Shown: in pieces, positions 1 through 9,547 of the stretch
How the letters are laid out: each line of letters opens with the position of its first letter
Numbering within the stretch: the stretch's first letter is position 1
Assembly (NCBI GenBank): GCA_963747515.1
Contig: CAVVFN010000003.1
Coordinates: forward strand, 868,001 to 932,000
Reading direction: 5' to 3'
Length of the DNA: 64,000 nucleotides
Origin: Mariniphaga sp963747515
GTDB taxonomy: Bacteria > Bacteroidota > Bacteroidia > Bacteroidales > Prolixibacteraceae
Notes under the pieces: model-generated
Seen by the model: only the letters and a program-made list of their open reading frames with translations
The model's database searches: none
Told to the model about the DNA's origin: nothing
Translations under genes and position numbers: made by a program

Positions 1-609
1 GGGATGCCCGTTTCTGCCTCCATTTTCAAAATCAAAGTGTTTTTTCCAGTCTTTCACACTCTGCTCGATCATTTCACTTTGGACAGGTGATGAATGAGAA
101 GGACTAACAGAGAGAAGTGTTTGTTCAATTCCCGATTGAAGATCTTGGGCATATTTAACAACTTTATCCTTATTCTCCTTCCAGAATTGTGCAACAGCAA
201 AAATATTATTCATCCAGGTTTTTTTGGGAAAATAAGTTCCTCCCCAAATCGGTTGACCGTCGGGCAAAGCAACAACATTTAAAGGCCACCCTCCCTGAAG
301 CCCCATCAAGTGCAAGGCAGTCATATAGTAATTATCCACATCAGGACGCTCCTCCCTGTCCACTTTAATGCAGATAAAGTTTTCATTCATTACTTTTGCA
401 ACTTCTTTATCCTCAAAACTTTCATGTTCCATCACATGACACCAATGACATGCAGCATAACCAATACTAACCAAAAGCAGTTTTTTATTGTTGTTCTTAC
501 CTTTTATCAACTGGTCGTCCCACGGTTGCCAATTTACAGGATTATGTGCATGTTGTAAAAGGTAGGGTGAGGTGGAATGAATCAAAGCATTGGTATTGTG
601 ATTACTCAT
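1..609 (-). CDS. DUF255 thioredoxin-fold protein (YyaL/SPATA20 family), N-terminal part
   Basis: Seen: an open frame of 203 codons begins at the reverse-strand ATG at 607-609 and runs off the left edge, so the C-terminal part is missing. Residues 54-57 form CHWC inside the family signature ACHWCHVMEHESFED, followed by KVDREERPD and the GGTYFP segment. Known: DUF255 proteins carry an N-terminal thioredoxin-like domain and a C-terminal (alpha/alpha)6 barrel, usually about 650-700 residues in total; the cellular role is poorly defined. No signal peptide is visible, so it is probably cytoplasmic. The start lies 168 bp from the divergent FKBP gene. The family call is firm; the function is open. 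Confidence 0.93.
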   Translation of the reverse strand, partial: MSNHNTNALIHSTSPYLLQHAHNPVNWQPWDDQLIKGKNNNKKLLLVSIGYAACHWCHVMEHESFEDKEVAKVMNENFICIKVDREERPDVDNYYMTALHLMGLQGGWPLNVVALPDGQPIWGGTYFPKKTWMNNIFAVAQFWKENKDKVVKYAQDLQSGIEQTLLSVSPSHSSPVQSEMIEQSVKDWKKHFDFENGGRNGHP

Positions 610-777
610 TGTATCTTTTATTAAATGTGTTACAACTCATCATCTCCAACAAAACAAGCTAATGAAGGTTTTACAATCTCATGCAGGCAATCAAACAAGC
701 AAAAGTTATGCATGCAGAAAGATGGATTTTTAACTATTAATTGCTATTTTCAGCCAGAATTTTTATCATTAAAAAAC

Positions 778-1290
778 ATGAATAAGTTAATAAATCACTT
801 TCTGCTGCTGTTCATTGTTCTGATTATTTTAACGAACAGCTCCTGCAAAAAAGAAGAATCCGGAACCCGTACCTGGGAAATGGAAATGGCTGAAATGGAA
901 AGTTTGCTTAAGAATCTGGAAAGAAAAGGAAACGATATAGATACAACAAATATGTCGGTTTTTTATTTCAATATAAAAAAAGGTGAAGGAGCTTTTCCCA
1001 AAGAAGGTGATTCATGTTTTGTATCCTATATTGGTTTTCTGCCAAATGGGAAAAAAATAGAAGACTCCTATGATATTCATCCACCAAAGGGAATCTGGCA
1101 ATTTATATATAAACCTGCTCATAAAGTAATTGGGTTTACCAACGGAATTGGCTATATGAATAAAGGCTCCGAAATTGAAATGTACATAACATCGGATCAT
1201 GCTTACGGAAGCAAAGGCTCTGCAATAGTTCCTCCATATACTAGCCTTGTGTACAGGGCAAAAATGGTTGATTTGAAAACTGCAGAGTGA
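778..1290 (+). CDS. FKBP-type peptidyl-prolyl isomerase lipoprotein
   Basis: Seen: 170 residues. I chose the ATG at 778 because it gives a clean lipoprotein signal peptide (MNKLINHFLLLF..., lipobox LTNSSC, Cys about residue 24); the upstream in-frame extension to 625 has no signal character. An acidic helical stretch (about 35-55) precedes an FKBP-like domain with the segments DSCFVSYIGFLPNGKKIEDSY, a GFTNGIGYMNKGSEIEMYI-like core and a YGSKGS...PPYTSLVY tail. Known: the VxYxGxLxdGkxFdsS ... A YG ... IPPxxxLxFxvel order is typical of FKBP prolyl isomerases. Inferred: a cell-envelope folding factor anchored to a membrane. The active-site aromatic residues are only partly conserved, so activity may be weak. 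Confidence 0.85.
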   Translation: MNKLINHFLLLFIVLIILTNSSCKKEESGTRTWEMEMAEMESLLKNLERKGNDIDTTNMSVFYFNIKKGEGAFPKEGDSCFVSYIGFLPNGKKIEDSYDIHPPKGIWQFIYKPAHKVIGFTNGIGYMNKGSEIEMYITSDHAYGSKGSAIVPPYTSLVYRAKMVDLKTAE

Positions 1291-1549
1291 ATAAATTGTT
1301 CATGTAAATAGTTTTAACATTTTTATTTTTTCCTAAATACTTTTAAAATTTCATGATCTTATCGGTTAGTGATTCTACTTCCCATATAAGAAAAGCATCT
1401 GTAAAAAATTTCATAAACAGCACTATATAAAATTTACTGTGGAGTTATTTTTATTTTTCTCCTGTACTGGAAATTCACTTACTTTACATTTGAATCTTAA
1501 AAAAAAACAATAAAAAAAACATTGAACACCTATTCTACAACATAATTTG

Positions 1550-1579
1550 TTTGATTTTTAAGATTTGATTGTAACTTCG
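1550..1579 (+). promoter_or_regulatory. Bacteroidota-type promoter for the cytidylate-kinase-like gene
   Basis: TTTG at 1550-1553 is followed after 18 bp by TAACTTCG at 1572-1579, 7 of 8 bases of the Bacteroidota -7 box TAnnTTTG; transcription would start near 1585, about 35 bp before the ATG at 1621. The rest of the 1291-1620 intergenic stretch is AT-rich, and I see no gene or hairpin in it. Confidence 0.45.
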
Positions 1580-1620
1580 ACTGAATAATAATAGAAACAT
1601 TAAATTTTAAAAACCTGGAT

Positions 1621-2343
1621 ATGGAAAAGTTTATAAATAGTTTCATGAAAACCATTACCTGTTGTAATCTCGAAACAGGTGATTTTCCTGGGCCGGTTGT
1701 TACCATTTCAAGGCAGGCTGGTTGTTCGGCACAGCGTATTGCTATTAAACTATCAAAAATACTAACAGGCTATAGTTATATGTCTGATACGAAAACCGAT
1801 GCTGAATGGAGATGGGTAGATAAAAATGTTTTTGAACAGGTTGTTACAGATATGATGAAAGATGTTAAATCAGGAGGATATGATGATATGGAAGAAGCCA
1901 TTAAAATGCTGGACCAGGTAGCTCATGCCTTTTCAAATGAAACAATTTATGATATCTCCGACTCCCGGCTCATTGATACATTTAAAGGAGTTGTATGTAG
2001 GCTAGCCTGTAAAGGCAGGGCTATAATTGTTGGACGTTCAGCAGGAGTCATCCTAGGTGAAATTCCCAATAAACTGAATGTAAGACTTGAAGCTCCTATA
2101 GAATGGAGAATAAACAGGATTATGCAGATAAAAGATTTCAGCCAGGCAGAAGCTGTTGAATATGTAAAAGAAATGGATTCAAAACGTGATGCCTTTATTG
2201 AAAAAATTATAGGACGAAAGGCAAATAACGACGATTTTGATGTAATTTTTAACTATGCCTCACTGCAAGACGATCAGATAATTGATGCCATTGTTAACAT
2301 CTTAAAGAATAAAAAAATCATTGCACACTACGAGGATTATTAG
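1621..2343 (+). CDS. cytidylate kinase-like family protein
   Basis: Seen: 240 residues, no signal peptide. Near residue 29 VTISRQAGCSAQRIAIKLSKIL replaces the usual GPAGSGKST P-loop in the position where this family has VTISRqxGsGg..iA; further on come IIVGRSAGVIL and RLEAPIEWRINRIM, the NMP-kinase-like core. Known: the cytidylate-kinase-like family (AAA-fold, Pfam Cytidylate_kin2) is common in Bacteroidota and clostridia, often standing alone, and its substrate is not established. The classical P-loop lysine is not evident, so nucleotide kinase activity should not be assumed. Single gene with its own promoter. The neighbours give no functional hint. Confidence 0.8.
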   Translation: MEKFINSFMKTITCCNLETGDFPGPVVTISRQAGCSAQRIAIKLSKILTGYSYMSDTKTDAEWRWVDKNVFEQVVTDMMKDVKSGGYDDMEEAIKMLDQVAHAFSNETIYDISDSRLIDTFKGVVCRLACKGRAIIVGRSAGVILGEIPNKLNVRLEAPIEWRINRIMQIKDFSQAEAVEYVKEMDSKRDAFIEKIIGRKANNDDFDVIFNYASLQDDQIIDAIVNILKNKKIIAHYEDY

Positions 2344-2404
2344 AGTACAGGATTTATTTTTGTTTTACTTTTAGAATTTACTCAACTTAATGTTCACAAG
2401 AAGA

Positions 2405-3400
2405 TCAAAGTTTTTTATACCAGGAATCTGCTTCCTTTAATTCAGATTTATTTGGTGACTTTAAAGTATAACTGAAACCGGATTGAAGACTTGCAGCGCC
2501 AGTTTCTCCTGCTTTATTGATTGCTATATAACCTACCTGTTGGATTTTAGATCCAGGATTTTTTTTTACTATTCGTGCAATTGCAGCATTACAGGCTTCT
2601 TCAGGTGACATGCCGCTGCGCATAAATTCAACCACCAGAAAAGAGCCCATTGTTTTCATTACCAGCTCACCTGCACCGGTAGCTGCAGCACCGCCAATTT
2701 CTCCATCAATAAACAGACCAGCTCCAATCATAGGAGAATCTCCTATCGTGCCGTGCATTTTATGGGCTAAGCCCCTGGCAGTAGATGCTCCGCACAAATG
2801 ACCATTCTCATCAAGTGCAAGCATGCTTATGGTGCTTTGGAATTTTGCCAACTGTTTTTCATTATTAGAGATGGCATTATGTTCTGGTTCTTCCTTCTTC
2901 CATTTCTTCCAACACTTTCGCATTTCTTTTGTCAGCAGTTTTTCCTTATAACCATTTTCGAGAGCAAATTTTAAAGCTTCATCACCACAAAGGATCACAT
3001 TGGGGGTCTTTTCCATTACCAAACGTGCAACCGAAACCGGATGCTTTATGTTCTGCAAAAAAACTACGCTTCCGGTATCGCCTTTTTCATTCATTATGCT
3101 GGCATCCAGCCTCACTTTTCCTATTGTATCAGGAGAATCTCCTTTTCCTGCTGTTGTTACACATGAATCTGATTCTGCTATACGTACACCAACTTCAACA
3201 GCATCAAGAGAATATCCTCCCTCCGAAAGAAAGTTCCATACAGCTTCATTGGCTTTTTGCCCGTATTTCCAGTTGGAAATTACCACAGGATTACCCTTTT
3301 CTCCGGAATTAACGTTTCCCCATGAAAGTTTGGATAAACCCACTCCAGCTATTCCAATTGCTGTTTTTGTCAGAAAGATACGACGAGTAAATGGTGCCAT
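2405..3400 (-). CDS. exported N4-(beta-N-acetylglucosaminyl)-L-asparaginase (glycosylasparaginase)
   Basis: Seen: 331 residues. The N-terminus TRRIFLTK followed by a hydrophobic AIGIAGVGL stretch is a twin-arginine signal. The autoprocessing and catalytic threonine is Thr218 in MHGTIGDSPMIGAG, followed by the GGAAATGAGE segment expected in the beta chain. Known: this Ntn-hydrolase is made as a precursor, cleaves itself before the catalytic Thr, and hydrolyses the GlcNAc-Asn bond of glycoasparagine; in Bacteroidota it is typically periplasmic and used in glycoprotein scavenging. Length matches the family. It lies about 100 bp downstream of the CLC channel gene on the same strand, but a shared role is not obvious. 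Confidence 0.92.
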   Translation of the reverse strand: MAPFTRRIFLTKTAIGIAGVGLSKLSWGNVNSGEKGNPVVISNWKYGQKANEAVWNFLSEGGYSLDAVEVGVRIAESDSCVTTAGKGDSPDTIGKVRLDASIMNEKGDTGSVVFLQNIKHPVSVARLVMEKTPNVILCGDEALKFALENGYKEKLLTKEMRKCWKKWKKEEPEHNAISNNEKQLAKFQSTISMLALDENGHLCGASTARGLAHKMHGTIGDSPMIGAGLFIDGEIGGAAATGAGELVMKTMGSFLVVEFMRSGMSPEEACNAAIARIVKKNPGSKIQQVGYIAINKAGETGAASLQSGFSYTLKSPNKSELKEADSWYKKL

Positions 3401-3508
3401 CTGATGCTTTTTTTATTTGTATAATGTCGAAAATTGAAGGTCGTTCATTGATTTCTGCAATCATTTGCAGAAACTTTATGGAATGTCTGTTCAATTTGTA
3501 TGCCTTTC

Positions 3509-5314
3509 TTATTCGTGTGAAAAATCCTGTACAGTCTTTCTGTATTTGGAGAAAGCTACTGCGCGTGAAATAAAACCAAGATATTTTCCATCTTCAATCA
3601 CAGCCAGATTATATCTTCCCGACGTTTCAAATTTTTGTGCAACAGTTTCCATAGTATCGTCGGGTGAAATAAAAGATTCAGGCATATAGATCAAATCCTT
3701 AACCATAATTTTATCGTAAAGCTTGCTTTCAAAAATAAGTGATCGCACATCAGAAAGCTTAACCATTCCTTTTAAAAAGCCCTCTTCATCAACCACAGGA
3801 TAAAGGTTCCGGTGTGAAAGCGATATGGCTTTCACCAGATCGCGCAATGTGGCATTTGGCGACAGCACCTCAAAATCAGTTTCAATTAGATTTCGAACAT
3901 TCATCATTCGAAGAACGGTTCTATCTTTGTGATGAGTAAGTAAATCACCGGCAAGTGCCAGTTGTTTTGTATAAACTGAATGAGGCTCAACGCCCATAAT
4001 TGTAAGATAGGAAACAACGGAAGATATAATTAATGGAATAAATAAATCATATCCTCTTGTCATTTCAGCTGTTAAAAAAATTGCCGTTAAGGGAGCATGC
4101 ATAACAGCAGCCATCATCCCAGCCATTCCTGCAAGGGCAAAATTATCAACAGGCAAGTTAAATGATCCCAATAAATTTGCCATCAAAGCAAAAAAGTAAC
4201 CTGCAATGGCTCCAACAAACAATGTAGGAGCAAAAATTCCACCAACACCGCCTGAACTGGTGGTAGCCACCATCGCTATTACTTTAAAAATCAAAATTCC
4301 CAATAAAAAAATCAGGAAAACGTAGTCCATGTCTTTAAATCTAAAGAACAACGAATTGTTTAATAATTCAGAACCACGACCATTAAAAATTAACGAAATC
4401 TCCTTATAGCCCTCACCCCATAAAGGAGGAAAAATAAAAATCAGCAGACCAATTAAAACGCCACCAATCAGTAACCTTAAGCCCCAGGATGGGATTCGCT
4501 TAAATGTTGTTTCCAAGTACATGGTCATTCGGGTAAAATAGATAGCCATTATGCCGGTAAAAATTCCCAGTAAAATATAAAACCATACTGTATCCATTGA
4601 AAACGGATGAATCTGCGCAAAACGAAGCAGGACATCTTCTCCCATAAAAAAGTAGGTCAGGGAAGTGGCAGTAACTGCTGAAATAAGCAATGGGATCAGG
4701 TAGACCATGGTTAGGTCAAGCATCAAGACTTCCAAAGTAAAAATGATTCCTGCAATGGGCGCATTAAAAATACCGGCAATGGCGCCTGCTGCTCCACACC
4801 CAACCATTAAGGTTACATATTTGTACTTCATTTTAAAGAACCTTGCCAGGTTCGAACCAATAGAAGCACCTGTATAAACAATAGGCGCTTCAGCTCCTAC
4901 TGATCCCCCAAAACCAATGGTAAGCGAACTGGCAACCATGGAAGACCACGTATTGTGTGTTTTAATCCTGCTACTTTGCCGTGAAATGGAATAAAGTATC
5001 TTTGAAACTCCATGTCCGATATCTTCATGAATAACATATCTTACAAAAACAACCGTCAGGAATATTCCTACAAAGGGATAGACTAAAAAAAGGTAACTTA
5101 TAGAATCTACCTCAAACCAGCTGGTAAGTTTATTGGCTACTAAATGAATCAGATTTTTAAGGATAAGACCTGCAAGCCCGCTGAAAATACCTACTACAAA
5201 ACTTAAAAGGTAAAGAAATTGCCGTTCAGGAATCCTGGCAATTCGCCACAATATCAACTTATGAAGCCATAACCTGTAATATCTTTGCCACAACATATAT
5301 GAAGATCGAATCAT
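3509..5314 (-). CDS. CLC-type chloride channel or H+/Cl- antiporter with C-terminal CBS pair
   Basis: Seen: 601 residues. About ten membrane helices cover residues 30-440. Selectivity-filter segments are present: GFGGSVGAEAPIVYTG (GxExP with the gating glutamate kept, though the usual second glycine of GREGP is Ala) and GGVGGIFAPTLFVGA. Two CBS domains occupy about 455-595 (LRDLVKAISLSHRNLYPVVDEEG; METVAQKFETSGRYNLAVIEDG). Known: CLC proteins move chloride or exchange it for protons, and CBS pairs bind adenine nucleotides and regulate gating. The retained glutamate favours an antiporter, but transport mode cannot be settled from sequence alone. Confidence 0.93.
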   Translation of the reverse strand: MIRSSYMLWQRYYRLWLHKLILWRIARIPERQFLYLLSFVVGIFSGLAGLILKNLIHLVANKLTSWFEVDSISYLFLVYPFVGIFLTVVFVRYVIHEDIGHGVSKILYSISRQSSRIKTHNTWSSMVASSLTIGFGGSVGAEAPIVYTGASIGSNLARFFKMKYKYVTLMVGCGAAGAIAGIFNAPIAGIIFTLEVLMLDLTMVYLIPLLISAVTATSLTYFFMGEDVLLRFAQIHPFSMDTVWFYILLGIFTGIMAIYFTRMTMYLETTFKRIPSWGLRLLIGGVLIGLLIFIFPPLWGEGYKEISLIFNGRGSELLNNSLFFRFKDMDYVFLIFLLGILIFKVIAMVATTSSGGVGGIFAPTLFVGAIAGYFFALMANLLGSFNLPVDNFALAGMAGMMAAVMHAPLTAIFLTAEMTRGYDLFIPLIISSVVSYLTIMGVEPHSVYTKQLALAGDLLTHHKDRTVLRMMNVRNLIETDFEVLSPNATLRDLVKAISLSHRNLYPVVDEEGFLKGMVKLSDVRSLIFESKLYDKIMVKDLIYMPESFISPDDTMETVAQKFETSGRYNLAVIEDGKYLGFISRAVAFSKYRKTVQDFSHE

Positions 5315-5487
5315 TGAATTTCCTGTTTCGGATTGTAAAAGTACAAAAACACATCCTTACAAGCCTACGATTGCATCTCATCTTTATAAGATGTTGTTAA
5401 AATAGTTAACATTGATACCCTGCTGCCCTATAATTCGTCACTCTAATAATTAAGAATAACATTTAACTAAAGATGAAAAACCTGTTT

Positions 5488-6600
5488 CTAAACGACAGGT
5501 ACTTTAAGTCTGAAAATTGTACCACTATTTTCATTGCTTTCCACGAAAATACTGCCTCCATGAGCCTCAGCAACTTTTTTCACAAATGAGAGACCTATTC
5601 CCCACCCTTTTGTGGATTCATTCAATTTATAGTATCGGTTGAAAATTGTTTCCAACTTGTTTTTTGGAATCAGCCCCTCATTACGGATTGACAACTGAAA
5701 GTAACTATTTGACAATTCACAGTTTACAAATATGGTTTTTGAAGAATAACCGTGTTTCAATGCATTGTTCATCAAATTATTAAATGCACGCCTTATCAAA
5801 TTAATATCTATATTGATGTAAATCTCTTCTTTATTTGAATTTAATTTAATATCACGCTTATAGGAAGTTTTATAAATCTTAACTTGTTGTTCAATATCTT
5901 CAAGAACATTAATTAAACTCTTTTGTAATGGCAACTTTTCTTCCGACTCAATATCCCCTACATCCAAAAGATCTTCTATCATTATTTCAGCCTGCTGAGA
6001 ACTTAGCTTTAAAATTTCCAACAGTTTTCGTGCTTCTCCTACCTCAATATCCCCTTCCAGCATACTAATGCATGCTTTAATATTGTTCAGAGGAGAATTT
6101 AAATCGTGCATTATCGAATGAATAAATTCTTCCCTGTTTTCATCCTTTATTTTCAAATTGTCAGCTTTCTTTTCAGCAATTTTTCGTGCTTTAAGCTGAA
6201 CATTCTGTTTTTGTCTGTAGAAGGTTTCGGCAGATTGCTCAATAGCAAAATCAATGGCATGCATTATAATATCCCTGTCATTTTTTGCAGTAATTTCAGA
6301 ACTGCTGTCTATAACATGAAATATTTCGGCTTTCAATAAATTGTATTCCTGGATAATATGTTTTAGAGTATAGGATTTAAAATTTGCCCTTTCCAATCCG
6401 TGTTGTTCACTATAGGAAACAATTAGATGAGAGTTATTTGTTTTCATAATTTCAACAATCGAATCTATCAAATCCGGAACACTATTTTGAATGGCTGTTT
6501 TATCGTAATTATTTACATTAGGAATTTCTTTTCTTACTTTTTCAAGCCAATTTTGCAGCAGCTCTTTCTTTTTGGTTTGTAAAATTCTCCAGAATTCCAT
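5488..6600 (-). CDS. cytoplasmic sensor histidine kinase with RsbRD-like N-terminal domain
   Basis: Seen: 370 residues, no transmembrane helix. Residues 1-120 are helical (WRILQTKKKELLQNWLEKV...) and resemble the RsbRD/RsbT co-antagonist N-terminal sensor domain. A coiled coil (about 120-150) leads to the H-box FIHSIMHDLNSPLNNIKA (phosphoacceptor His near 166) and then N, G1 and G2 ATPase boxes (NLMNNALKHGY, GWGIGLSFVKKVAEAHGG). Known: HisKA/HATPase_c kinases need a partner response regulator; none is adjacent, so this is an orphan kinase. It lies on the opposite strand to the SDR39U1 gene. The kinase call is firm; the RsbRD assignment is tentative. Confidence 0.88.
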   Translation of the reverse strand: MEFWRILQTKKKELLQNWLEKVRKEIPNVNNYDKTAIQNSVPDLIDSIVEIMKTNNSHLIVSYSEQHGLERANFKSYTLKHIIQEYNLLKAEIFHVIDSSSEITAKNDRDIIMHAIDFAIEQSAETFYRQKQNVQLKARKIAEKKADNLKIKDENREEFIHSIMHDLNSPLNNIKACISMLEGDIEVGEARKLLEILKLSSQQAEIMIEDLLDVGDIESEEKLPLQKSLINVLEDIEQQVKIYKTSYKRDIKLNSNKEEIYINIDINLIRRAFNNLMNNALKHGYSSKTIFVNCELSNSYFQLSIRNEGLIPKNKLETIFNRYYKLNESTKGWGIGLSFVKKVAEAHGGSIFVESNENSGTIFRLKVPVV

Positions 6601-6749
6601 TGAGTTATTTTAATCTTTGAATAACTTTTACAACATCTTGCCTTTAATGTTTGTTTAAAGGCGAATAAACCAATTTAAACATGTGATATAAGTTATTTTA
6701 GAATGAATTAATTAATTTAGGTATCTTATTAGTGATTAAATCAATCGTC

Positions 6750-7610
6750 ATGATTATAAAAATATCTGGCTCTTCAGGCTATTTGGGCAGAATTATAACA
6801 GATGAACTGCAAAAAGGAGGCCATCGTGTTGAAGGGATCAACCGTGAATTGCTATATGGTGACTTAACCCGGCTGGCAAATGAATTATCCGGAACAGATG
6901 CTGTCATACATTTGGCAGGAGCTCCTCTTTTAAAGCGTTGGACTAAAAAAAATAAAAAAGTAATTTTAGACAGTCGTGTTGTAACAGCACAACATATTGT
7001 AAGAGCCATAAATACATTGAAACCGGAAAAACGGCCCCAAAAAGTTATTTCAGCTTCCGGCATCAGTATATTTGAACCAGGAAAAAACCATACGGAAAAA
7101 AGCATGGACTACCATTCCGGCTTTTTGGGTGAGGTAGTCAAAAAATGGGAACAGGTATGGAATGATCTTCCAGATAATGTTGAGCTTACTGTTTTCAGGA
7201 TGGCCGCAGTACTGGGAAAGAATTCCCATGCCATAGGAAAGATGAAATTGCCTTTTAAAATAGGAGTTGGTGGTAAAATAGGAAATGGTAATCAACCTTT
7301 TCCCTTTGTTCATGAATATGATGTAGGCAGGGCTTATAACTGGGCACTGGAAAATTCAGGGAAGAAAGGCCTTTACATATTGGCTGCCCCCACTCAAATA
7401 AATAATGCAGAATTTACCCGTGCATTGGCAAATTCATTGAAGCGCCCGGCGTTTTTGACTGTACCGGCCTTTGCTTTAAAATTGATATACGGAAAGGCTT
7501 CCAATATGCTCATCCATAGCCCTGCAGTGTATCCTGAAAAATTGCTGAAAGAGGGATTTATTTTTAAGTATGAAACCATTGAACAAACCACAAAACAAAT
7601 ATTTAATTAA
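6750..7610 (+). CDS. TIGR01777-family NAD-dependent epimerase (SDR39U1/YfcH-like)
   Basis: Seen: 286 residues from the ATG at 6750; a GTG 18 bp upstream is in frame but would add residues before the Rossmann strand. The N-terminus IIKISGSSGYLGRIITDEL is an NAD(P)-binding motif (GxxGxxG), followed by AVIHLAGAPLLKRWT and RVVTAQHIV, and FVHEYDVGRAYNWALE near residue 190-205. Known: this atypical SDR family has a Rossmann fold and a C-terminal DUF1731 segment (here PAFLTVPAFALKLIYGKAS...LLKEGF); its substrate is unknown. The family call is firm. It stands alone between divergent and same-strand kinase genes. Confidence 0.9.
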   Translation: MIIKISGSSGYLGRIITDELQKGGHRVEGINRELLYGDLTRLANELSGTDAVIHLAGAPLLKRWTKKNKKVILDSRVVTAQHIVRAINTLKPEKRPQKVISASGISIFEPGKNHTEKSMDYHSGFLGEVVKKWEQVWNDLPDNVELTVFRMAAVLGKNSHAIGKMKLPFKIGVGGKIGNGNQPFPFVHEYDVGRAYNWALENSGKKGLYILAAPTQINNAEFTRALANSLKRPAFLTVPAFALKLIYGKASNMLIHSPAVYPEKLLKEGFIFKYETIEQTTKQIFN

Positions 7611-7797
7611 CACAATCCCCTTCTATCGGGTGTTTCTTACCTCTACAAAAAGAAATGAAAAACAATAAAAGATTAATAAAGGAACCTTATTAAAAAAAAC
7701 AAAGGGACAAGTTTTTCGTTGTATCCCTATAGGCTATAATCCAAACAGGGTGCTATTAAACCCGTTGTTACTTTTCAATTATGAAAGCTGTATTCGA

Positions 7798-8862
7798 ATG
7801 ATTTCAAAAATTCAGTTTAAAAAAAGGTACCACTCCCTGGTTGTCTCATTTATCCTGATCCTGGTAATTGGAATAATTGATTATGCAACAGGGTCAGAAA
7901 TAGCATTATCTATTTTTTATCTGATACCTGTCCTGATGCTTGCCCTGCAAAATAATATAAAAACGTATTACATTATAATAAATGCTGTTCTGGCTGCATT
8001 CATATGGTTTCTTGCTGAATTTATTATAAATGATTATCCGACCATTGGATTTGCCATTTGGAATGCATTTGTAAGATTGGTTATTTTTATGCTTGTGAGC
8101 CAGTTGGCATACTATCTGAATCAAAAACATCAGAAGCTGATTGAAACGAATAAAAACCTTGAAAAAATAAACAGTGAAAAAAACAAATTTATTGGAATAG
8201 CAGCACACGATTTGCGAAATCCGATTGCAAACATATCTGCATTTTCTGAACTGCTTTTAACAGGATATGCTGACAAAGCCGATCCATATGTTTTAAAAAT
8301 TATTCAGTACATAAAAGACATCAGCAATAATACCCTCGGCATGCTTGAGCAACTTCTGGATATATCGAAGATAGAATCGGGGACAGTAACCCTGTCATTG
8401 AATGAGCAGGATTATACAGCATTTCTCAGAAAACATATTGAATTTAACCAAATGCTTGCCAATGAAAAGCAAATAAAAATCAGCTTTATTCCATCAAAAG
8501 AAGAAATCTTTTTTTCATTCGATGAACATTACCTGAGTGAGGTCATAAATAACCTTCTGACAAATGCCATTAAATATTCTTATCCAAAAAGTGAAATAAG
8601 CGTTACCGTTTCCTTATCGAAAAAACATGTGAAAACAGAAGTAATTGATAAAGGCACTGGTATTCCTAAAGATGAACAGGAAAAACTATTCCAGTATTTC
8701 CAAAAAACCAGCGTAAAACCCACTGCAGGTGAAAAAAGCACAGGTTTGGGATTGGCAATTGCAAAAAAAATAGTTCTGGAGCATAATGGAACCATTGGAG
8801 TAGAAAGCGAACCGGGAAAAGGTTCAGCCTTCTATTTTAAATTACCCAAAATAAAAACATGA
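7798..8862 (+). CDS. membrane sensor histidine kinase
   Basis: Seen: 354 residues from the ATG at 7798 (a GTG at 7750 is in frame but adds nothing recognisable). Residues 12-110 hold four hydrophobic helices with little periplasmic loop, resembling a DUF4118/MASE-like sensor region. A coiled coil (about 112-135) joins the H-box FIGIAAHDLRNPIANISAF (His near 141). The ATPase boxes follow: NNLLTNAIKYSY, DKGTGIPKDEQEKLF, STGLGLAIAKKIVLEHNG. The stop lies 38 bp before the HMA-AraC regulator on the same strand, so it may belong to the copper block, although no response regulator is nearby. The signal sensed is unknown. Confidence 0.9.
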   Translation: MISKIQFKKRYHSLVVSFILILVIGIIDYATGSEIALSIFYLIPVLMLALQNNIKTYYIIINAVLAAFIWFLAEFIINDYPTIGFAIWNAFVRLVIFMLVSQLAYYLNQKHQKLIETNKNLEKINSEKNKFIGIAAHDLRNPIANISAFSELLLTGYADKADPYVLKIIQYIKDISNNTLGMLEQLLDISKIESGTVTLSLNEQDYTAFLRKHIEFNQMLANEKQIKISFIPSKEEIFFSFDEHYLSEVINNLLTNAIKYSYPKSEISVTVSLSKKHVKTEVIDKGTGIPKDEQEKLFQYFQKTSVKPTAGEKSTGLGLAIAKKIVLEHNGTIGVESEPGKGSAFYFKLPKIKT

Positions 8863-8900
8863 ATTAAAGTTCATCCAAAAACAACTCTTAAAAATAAAAA

Positions 8901-9464
8901 ATGAGTAAACTTTACATTAAAAACATGGTATGTAACCGTTGCAAAATGGTTGTAAAATCGGAACTTGAAAAGTTGGGGCACGAGCCTCTTCAAGTTGAAT
9001 TGGGTGAAGTTATTCTTTCCAAAGAGCTTTCTGATGAAGAAAAAGACAAAGTAGATTTCATATTGCATAGTTTTGGATTTTCAGTTATTGATGATAAAAA
9101 AAGCCGGCTTATAGAAAAAATAAAAACATTGATTATTGAACTGGTGCATCAGCAAAACAGCAGGCTGAAAATCAACCTTTCCCATTACCTGAGCAGCCGG
9201 TTGAACCACGATTATACATATATTACCAATCTCTTTTCTGAAGTGGAAGGCACCACAATTGAAAAATACTATATTGCCCAAAAAATTGAGAAGGTAAAAG
9301 AGTTGCTGGTATATGATGAATTATCACTTAGCGAAATTGCTTACCTGTTAAACTACTCCAGTGTATCGCACCTGAGCAACCAGTTTAAAAAGGTAACCGG
9401 CCTCACTCCAAGCCATTTTAAAAACATTCGTATGGAAAAACGAAAACCGCTCGACGAAGTGTAA
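8901..9464 (+). CDS. HMA-AraC fusion: metal-binding domain joined to AraC DNA-binding domain
   Basis: Seen: 187 residues. Residues 1-65 look like a heavy-metal-associated (HMA) fold: KLYIKNMVCNRCKMVVKSEL holds the MxCxxC site (Cys11, Cys14), and the FILHSFGFSVI segment matches the last HMA helix and strand. After a linker, residues about 85-180 form an AraC helix-turn-helix pair (LSLSEIAYLLNYSSVSHLSNQFKKVTG...). Known: HMA domains bind Cu(I) through CxxC; AraC domains bind DNA as two HTH motifs. Context: the copper ATPase starts 83 bp downstream. Inferred: a one-component copper sensor controlling copA. At 187 residues it is shorter than usual AraC proteins (about 280). Confidence 0.88.
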   Translation: MSKLYIKNMVCNRCKMVVKSELEKLGHEPLQVELGEVILSKELSDEEKDKVDFILHSFGFSVIDDKKSRLIEKIKTLIIELVHQQNSRLKINLSHYLSSRLNHDYTYITNLFSEVEGTTIEKYYIAQKIEKVKELLVYDELSLSEIAYLLNYSSVSHLSNQFKKVTGLTPSHFKNIRMEKRKPLDEV

Positions 9465-9547
9465 ATCTTGCAATTCTTTCCAAAGATAGTATAAAGGATT
9501 CGGGCTTTTTGTTGTGATATTTGCACAGAAAATTATTTTAGCAACTT

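Noticed and set aside
2929..3404. Antisense frames of 127 and 134 codons over the asparaginase gene
   Set aside because: They are shadows of the well-supported glycosylasparaginase frame.
7798..9464. HMA-AraC protein as response regulator of the adjacent kinase
   Set aside because: It has no receiver domain with the Asp and Lys residues, so phosphotransfer from the kinase is not expected.
9481..9547. Promoter for copA between the regulator and the pump
   Set aside because: GATATTTG at 9516 is close to a -7 box, but there is no TTTG at the right distance; not strong enough to list.
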